Shown here in pieces: positions 63,030-64,000 of a DNA stretch of 64,000 bases (position 1 is its first letter; every line of letters begins with the position of its first letter). Made by a program: the position numbers and the translations under genes. Source of the stretch: UBA1783 sp033808805 (lineage in GTDB: Bacteria; Bacillota_I; Bacilli_A; Erysipelotrichales; Erysipelotrichaceae); the NCBI GenBank assembly GCA_033808805.1, contig JAPXMY010000006.1:49729-113728 (forward strand). The letters are read 5' to 3'. The notes below the pieces were generated by a model. That model worked only from the letters and a program-made list of their open reading frames with translations, did no database searches and was not told the DNA's origin.

Positions 63030-64000
63030 ATGGACATAAGAGATAAAAATATGGCTAGAATTACAACAATAGAATTAGCCAACAATTTTATAGAAAAACA
63101 AGTTAAAGAAATAAGAAACCAGGTAGGTAATAAAAAAGTTCTTTTAGCTTTATCTGGTGGAGTAGATTCAACAGTAGTAGCAGCACTATTAATTAAAGCC
63201 ATTGGCAAACAATTAATATCAGTCCATGTTAATCATGGGTTAATGCGAAAAGGGGAATCAGAAGCAGTCCTTGATTTATTTGAAGGACAATTAGACGCTA
63301 ATATTGTTTATGTTGATGCTACGGATAGATTTTTAAAATTATTAGAAGGAGTAGCAGATCCAGAAACAAAAAGAAAAATCATCGGCAATGAATTTGTTAA
63401 AGTCTTTGATGAAGAATCTTCTAAATTAGAAGGCATTTCATTTTTAGCCCAAGGAACAATTTATACCGATATCATTGAATCTAAAGGAGTAAAAGCTCAC
63501 CATAATGTTGGTGGTTTGCCAAAAGAGATGGAACTAGAACTAGTTGAACCAGTTAAAAGTCTGTACAAAGACGAAGTTAGAGTAGTAGGGAAAGCTTTAG
63601 GGCTTCCTTCATCAATGGTCGATAGACAACCATTCCCAGGACCTGGCTTAGGTATTAGATGTCTAGGAGCAATTACTAAAGAAAGATTACATTCCCTAAG
63701 AGAAGCAGATGCAATTTTAAGAGAAGAATTTGATAAAGCAAATCTAACTGATAAAGTCTGGCAATTTTTCACAGTTATTCCAGATATTACTTCAACAGGA
63801 GTAAAAGATGGAAAACGATTAGATTACTGGCCAGTAATCATTAGAGCAGTCAACACTATAGATGCACTACATTGTACTGTTCCAGAAATTGATTATAAAG
63901 TTTTAAAACATATAACAGATAGAATCCTATCTGAAGTTGATGGAGTTTGTAGAGTGCTTTATGATTTAAGTCCAAAACCAATTGCGACGATTGAGTGGGA
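63030..64000 (+). CDS. guaA: GMP synthase, ATP-pyrophosphatase subunit without glutaminase domain (cut by window edge)
   Basis: Open from ATG 63030, with AGGTGA upstream, to the window end, 323 full codons. It begins directly before the PP-loop LLALSGGVDSTVVAALL (residues about 41-57) and goes on through VNHGLMRKGE, LAQGTIYTDIIES, HHNVGGLP and PFPGPGLGIR. The end PKPIATIEW matches the C-terminus PATIEWE of GMP synthase, so only the last codon and stop are missing. The usual ~190-residue N-terminal glutaminase domain is absent. It would need ammonia directly or a separate GATase subunit. Confidence 0.92.
   Translation, partial: MDIRDKNMARITTIELANNFIEKQVKEIRNQVGNKKVLLALSGGVDSTVVAALLIKAIGKQLISVHVNHGLMRKGESEAVLDLFEGQLDANIVYVDATDRFLKLLEGVADPETKRKIIGNEFVKVFDEESSKLEGISFLAQGTIYTDIIESKGVKAHHNVGGLPKEMELELVEPVKSLYKDEVRVVGKALGLPSSMVDRQPFPGPGLGIRCLGAITKERLHSLREADAILREEFDKANLTDKVWQFFTVIPDITSTGVKDGKRLDYWPVIIRAVNTIDALHCTVPEIDYKVLKHITDRILSEVDGVCRVLYDLSPKPIATIEW

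Overview
The window is AT-rich, gene-dense chromosomal DNA from a low-GC Gram-positive anaerobe. Several features support this: strong GGAGG-type ribosome binding sites, HrcA/CIRCE control of chaperones, an NADH-linked [FeFe] hydrogenase, SufS/SufU, AsnA, TIGR01212-type radical SAM and AzlCD. Together they suggest Bacillota, perhaps the Erysipelotrichia, but the placement is an inference. UGA is used as a normal stop codon. I see no integrase, transposase, rRNA or phage genes.

Layout. (1) 1-3.6 kb: the 3' part of a BrnQ transporter, a membrane-embedded M28 peptidase, AzlC/AzlD and a Nudix hydrolase. (2) 3.7-13.75 kb: a complete type II CRISPR-Cas locus in the order cas9 - tracrRNA - cas1 - cas2 - csn2-like - array. 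The array has 59 identical 36-bp repeats and 58 spacers of 29-31 bp. The tracrRNA can be read directly: it has its own promoter straddling the cas9 stop codon, a 36-nt anti-repeat and an intrinsic terminator that ends 9 nt before cas1. (3) 13.9-18.7 kb: accessory genes that may be defence or stress functions. They are a nuclease-like/DUF2075 helicase fusion, an unknown protein with nuclease-like and NTF2-like halves, an ADP-ribosylglycohydrolase and an unknown protein. Two of these genes share a duplicated upstream region. (4) 18.7-23.3 kb: a possible small transcript, a methyltransferase remnant, a double GNAT protein, an Fe-dependent alcohol dehydrogenase, an EcsC/SHOCT protein and an HExxH peptidase.

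(5) 23.6-28.1 kb: an electron-bifurcating-type [FeFe] hydrogenase operon (NuoE-like, a small subunit without cysteines, NuoF-like, HydA). (6) 28.2-38.4 kb: a PH-domain protein, a higBA toxin-antitoxin locus whose toxin gene is frameshifted, an acyltransferase, Ogt, an ArsC-like protein, a methyltransferase, two metallo-beta-lactamase fold proteins, a glycosylasparaginase, a tandem pair of small zinc-ribbon membrane proteins, a nucleotidyltransferase and tRNA-Leu(CAA). (7) 38.4-48.2 kb: a MATE exporter, two acyltransferases, two parvulin-type foldases on the minus strand, sufS-sufU, a C39-like peptidase, a DUF1287 gene interrupted by UGA, and a radical SAM protein.

(8) 48.2-55.6 kb: the heat-shock cluster hrcA-grpE-dnaK-dnaJ-clpB with three CIRCE-like operators, a promoter built into the first one, and a 13-bp hairpin between dnaK and dnaJ. 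(9) 55.6-64 kb: an RlaP-like nucleotidyltransferase, an MFS transporter, nagA, an exoIII-type nuclease, asnA, a small membrane protein, guaB and a guaA that lacks the glutaminase domain and is cut by the window edge inside its last codon.
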